From Arthrobacter bussei (GTDB taxonomy: Bacteria; Actinomycetota; Actinomycetes; Actinomycetales; Micrococcaceae), in the NCBI RefSeq assembly GCF_009377195.2, contig NZ_VJXX01000001.1:1664677-1728676 (forward strand): a DNA stretch of 64,000 nucleotides. The letters are read 5' to 3'. The translations under genes and the position numbers were made by a program. Below the pieces are notes generated by a model. It was not told the DNA's origin. It saw only the letters and a program-made list of their open reading frames with translations, and ran no database searches. Shown one piece after another: positions 61,403 to 64,000 of the stretch; the first letter of the stretch is position 1, and each line of letters starts with the position of its first letter.

Positions 61403-64000
61403 ATGTTCAGAAGCAGGTCATATCCGGGGACCCTCAGGGGTTTCCTGGCCGGAAGCCTAGCGGCCGCCATGGTCATGGGAGCTGCTTCGGGCGCCGCGGC
61501 TGCTCCGACCGACCGGTCCGAGGCACTCGGCAAGTTCCTCGGAGGGGAAACCCTGACGATCGACCTGGATTCGATCGCGGAGATCCGGGGCGCTCTCGAG
61601 CAGAACCCCAGCGGAGTCCCGCCCGTCGGCCCGACCGCGAATCCCCTGTCCGCGGAGGTGCTCAGCAGTCTCGGCGTCGATGTCGGTTCCTCGCTGCAGC
61701 TCTTCGGCCCCGGTGGACTGATCGAGCTGGGCGCGGTGTCGCAGTACGCCCAGGCCACAGACAACGGAGACGCCCTCGCGGCTTCGGGAGCCGTCAACGA
61801 TCAGGGGGCCATCTCCGTCGGAGCTCCAGGCACCCCTCCGGCGAATGCCGCCCTCACGCTCACTCCGCTGCTGGCCACCCTTCCGGCTGCGAATGGCGTG
61901 GTATCCCAGCTCGACATCGACCTCGGCGCCCTCGCTTCCTCTGCCTCCCAGGTCCAGGGCGGCCCCGTGGTCCGCGACTACGCGATCGCCGACGCAACGC
62001 TCGACCTGACGAGTCCGCTGGTCGCCGCAACGGTGTCAGGAACGGTCGCAACCCTGCAGACGACGGTGAATCGGGTGGAGAGTCTGCTGGAGACTGCCCT
62101 CGGCGCGCGCCTGAACGTGCTCAATGTGGCGACGGCAGCTGCGACCGTCGATGTCGAGGAGCCGGACCTTCAGAGTCTCCTTCCCACGGAATTCACATCG
62201 ACCAGGACGCCAGGGGTCGTTCTGGATCTCCGGTCCGGGCAGGTGTCCGTCGACGTCGAAGCCGTCCTGGCCGCGAACGGCGTCGACCTGAATGACCTTC
62301 CGCCGAACACGCCACTCCTCAGCGGAGTCTTCGGCCAGTACATCGGGCAGGCCATCCTCCTCACCTTGAGCGAGGCCGTCGACCAGGTGCAGGCGGACCT
62401 CATCAGGACGGTGCGGTCGCTCGAGGTGACCGGGACCGTAGCGGTGACCGTCGATCTGCCGCTCCTGCCCGACGTCGTCGTGAATGTCGCGCTGGGCGGA
62501 ACCCTCGACGACATCACTGTGTCAACGTCCGGCGTCACGGGAGCCGTTCTGCTCCTCCTCGACGTGAATGCGCTGGCCAACCTCGCCGTCGACGGTGTGC
62601 TCAGTGGAACCGTCGAGCCGGCGCTCGCTCTCGTGACGTCGACGCTCGACGCCGTTGCCGTCGGTCTTCCGACGGTCGTCGTCTCGCCCATCCTGGGCAT
62701 CGTCGAAAGCGTTGTGCGCATCCGGGCCAACGTTCAACCCGAGATCGGGGACCTGGGTACCGGGACCGCGACGGTTCGGGCCGCAGAGGTGACCCTCCTG
62801 CCGCTGACGCCCATCGCCACCGTCGATCTCGCCTCCTCGACCGTTCGTGGCACGGCCTTCGTCGCGCCTATCTACGATCCGACGATCACCCTCGAGCCGT
62901 CGACGGTATCAGCAGGCACGTCGACGACGGTTACGGGCTCCGGCTTCGCGCCGAACGAGCAGGTCACGGTCAGCGTGCCGAGCATCAACGGCCAGGCCGG
63001 TTCGAGTGTCTCGACCACCGCGACTGCCGACGGCACGATCGACGTCGACCTCCCGATTCCCGCCTCGTACCCTGTCGGATTGATCAACGTGGTTGCTCTC
63101 GGTGCCGAGTCCGACGTGCCGGCGACGGCCGGTCTCACGGTCACGGCGGTCGTCTATGCTCCGTCGATCACCCTGGACCCCGCGACTGTCGTCGCTGGTG
63201 GCAGCACGGTGGTCACGGGTGAGGGCTTCGCCAACGGCGAGACCGTCACGGTGTCTATCCCTGGTGCTGTTGAGGGCGACGATCCGATCACCGTCCAGGT
63301 CGTAACCGGTGACGACGGGACCTTCGAGGTTGCTCTGCCGCTCCCGGCCGACTACCCCGCTGGTCCGGTCGAGATTTCGGCTTCGGGTCCGGTGTCGGAC
63401 ACGGTGGCCACCGCTGACCTCACGGTCCAGGCGCCCGCGGTCGTCTATGACCCGTCGATCACCCTGGACCCCGCGACTGTCGTCGCCGGTGGTTCCACGG
63501 TGGTCACGGGTGAGGGCTTCGCCAACGGCGAGACCGTCACGGTCTCGATCCCTGGCGCTGTTGAGGGCGACGATCCGATCACCGTCCAGGTCGTAACCGG
63601 TGACGACGGGACCTTCGAGGCGACCCTGCCGATCCCGGCCGGCTACCCCGCTGGTCCGGTCGACGTGACTGTCGTGGGCGACATCTCCGACACCCCTGTG
63701 GTGGAAAAGCTCACGGTCGAGGCTCCGGCGGTTGTTTATGATCCGTCGATCACCCTGGATCCGGCGACTGTCGTCGCCGGGGGCAGCACGGTCGTCACGG
63801 GTGAGGGCTTCGCCAACGGTGAAACGGTCACGGTGTCGATCCCTGGTGCTGTTGAGGGCGATGATCCGATCTTGGTCGAGGTCATCGCCGGTGATGACGG
63901 ATCGTTCGAAGCGACCCTGCCAGTCCCGGCCGACTACCCCGCTGGTCCGGTCGACGTGACTGGTGTCGGTGATGTCTCCGACACCCCTGTGGTGGAGGGA
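61403..64000 (+). CDS. Large secreted surface protein, choice-of-anchor G-like, with tandem Ig-like repeats (3' end outside window)
   Basis: At least 866 aa, still open at the window end. A signal peptide (MFRSRSYPGTLRGFLAGSLA, then AAAMVMGAASGAAAAP) precedes a domain of about 460 residues with SEALGKFLGGETLTIDLDS and repeated LTLTPLLATLPAANGV-like beta strands, similar to choice-of-anchor G family proteins from actinobacteria. From 62866 on are Ig-like repeats: one divergent, then three of 97 residues that begin PSITLDPATVVAGGSTVVTG. Such repeats form stalks that present or anchor adhesins. The C-terminal anchor is beyond the edge. AGGGGGAG lies 4 bases before the ATG. It is divergent from the SipW operon. 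Confidence 0.85.
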   Translation, partial: MFRSRSYPGTLRGFLAGSLAAAMVMGAASGAAAAPTDRSEALGKFLGGETLTIDLDSIAEIRGALEQNPSGVPPVGPTANPLSAEVLSSLGVDVGSSLQLFGPGGLIELGAVSQYAQATDNGDALAASGAVNDQGAISVGAPGTPPANAALTLTPLLATLPAANGVVSQLDIDLGALASSASQVQGGPVVRDYAIADATLDLTSPLVAATVSGTVATLQTTVNRVESLLETALGARLNVLNVATAAATVDVEEPDLQSLLPTEFTSTRTPGVVLDLRSGQVSVDVEAVLAANGVDLNDLPPNTPLLSGVFGQYIGQAILLTLSEAVDQVQADLIRTVRSLEVTGTVAVTVDLPLLPDVVVNVALGGTLDDITVSTSGVTGAVLLLLDVNALANLAVDGVLSGTVEPALALVTSTLDAVAVGLPTVVVSPILGIVESVVRIRANVQPEIGDLGTGTATVRAAEVTLLPLTPIATVDLASSTVRGTAFVAPIYDPTITLEPSTVSAGTSTTVTGSGFAPNEQVTVSVPSINGQAGSSVSTTATADGTIDVDLPIPASYPVGLINVVALGAESDVPATAGLTVTAVVYAPSITLDPATVVAGGSTVVTGEGFANGETVTVSIPGAVEGDDPITVQVVTGDDGTFEVALPLPADYPAGPVEISASGPVSDTVATADLTVQAPAVVYDPSITLDPATVVAGGSTVVTGEGFANGETVTVSIPGAVEGDDPITVQVVTGDDGTFEATLPIPAGYPAGPVDVTVVGDISDTPVVEKLTVEAPAVVYDPSITLDPATVVAGGSTVVTGEGFANGETVTVSIPGAVEGDDPILVEVIAGDDGSFEATLPVPADYPAGPVDVTGVGDVSDTPVVEG
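63147..64000 (+). repeat. 291-bp coding repeats in the surface protein
   Basis: The start of the unit, CCGTCGATCACCCTGGA, is at 63161, 63452 and 63743, exactly 291 bases (97 codons) apart. A more divergent copy starts at 62879, 282 bases before the first. The three full-type copies are nearly identical over long stretches, which points to recent duplication or gene conversion. The number of copies in the true genome may differ because such repeats are prone to assembly collapse. Confidence 0.9.

Overview
The window is high-GC chromosomal DNA from an actinobacterium, most likely a member of the Micrococcaceae close to Arthrobacter. The evidence is the fhaA-fhaB-pstP-rodA-pbpA-pknA cell-wall/phosphosignalling operon, an imuA-imuB-dnaE2 mutasome under an actinobacterial SOS box, Ku/LigD end joining with the Pol-PE-Lig domain order, ANTAR and GntR regulators, frequent GTG/TTG starts and several apparently leaderless genes. 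This identification is inference from gene content; no database search was possible. No insertion sequence, prophage or CRISPR array was found.

Layout. 1-7.3 kb (minus): cell-envelope growth operon with overlapping reading frames. 7.6 kb: tRNA-Leu(CAG) with a terminator, then a secreted M14 peptidase. 8.9-14.9 kb (minus): SOS mutagenesis operon, with a LexA box directly before imuA. 14.9-15.6 kb: gene-free stretch with a terminator-like hairpin and a 67-bp tandem repeat. 15.6-17.6 kb: DUF5997 protein, a solo LysR-type substrate-binding domain protein, and an SDR. 17.8-20.8 kb: gluconate module (gntP, gntK, divergent GntR) with paired operators and a pentanucleotide repeat in the gntK leader. 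20.9-26.4 kb: frameshifted GAF-ANTAR gene, dps, an SRPBCC protein, an orphan PstS lipoprotein, an SDR, hsp20 with both HAIR-like and CIRCE elements, and tRNA-Val(CAC).

26.5-32 kb: DUF2630/HAD/flavodoxin-like genes, Trk potassium uptake (trkH-trkA), and nhaA behind a structured leader. 32.2-39.1 kb: ku, ligD, phosphoketolase and two SRPBCC proteins. 39.3-44.3 kb: FadR-type regulator, MatC-like carrier, class III CoA-transferase and a fused AccD/AccA-like carboxyltransferase; together these look like a compact malonate (or related diacid) catabolic unit. 44.3-55.6 kb: RelA/SpoT-domain protein, lipoprotein hydrolase, an Mhq-type quinone-detoxification operon, a second SEDS (FtsW-like) protein, PfkB kinase, PEBP, HAD phosphatase, glycerophosphodiesterase and a flavin disulfide reductase-like enzyme.

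55.7-64 kb: secreted GH43 arabinanase with a LacI-type operator, a small ANTAR protein, and a LuxR-type response regulator whose phospho-acceptor Asp is replaced by Glu. This is followed by a SipW-type signal peptidase operon with three secreted TasA/camelysin-like proteins, divergent from a large repeat-containing surface protein that runs off the right edge.
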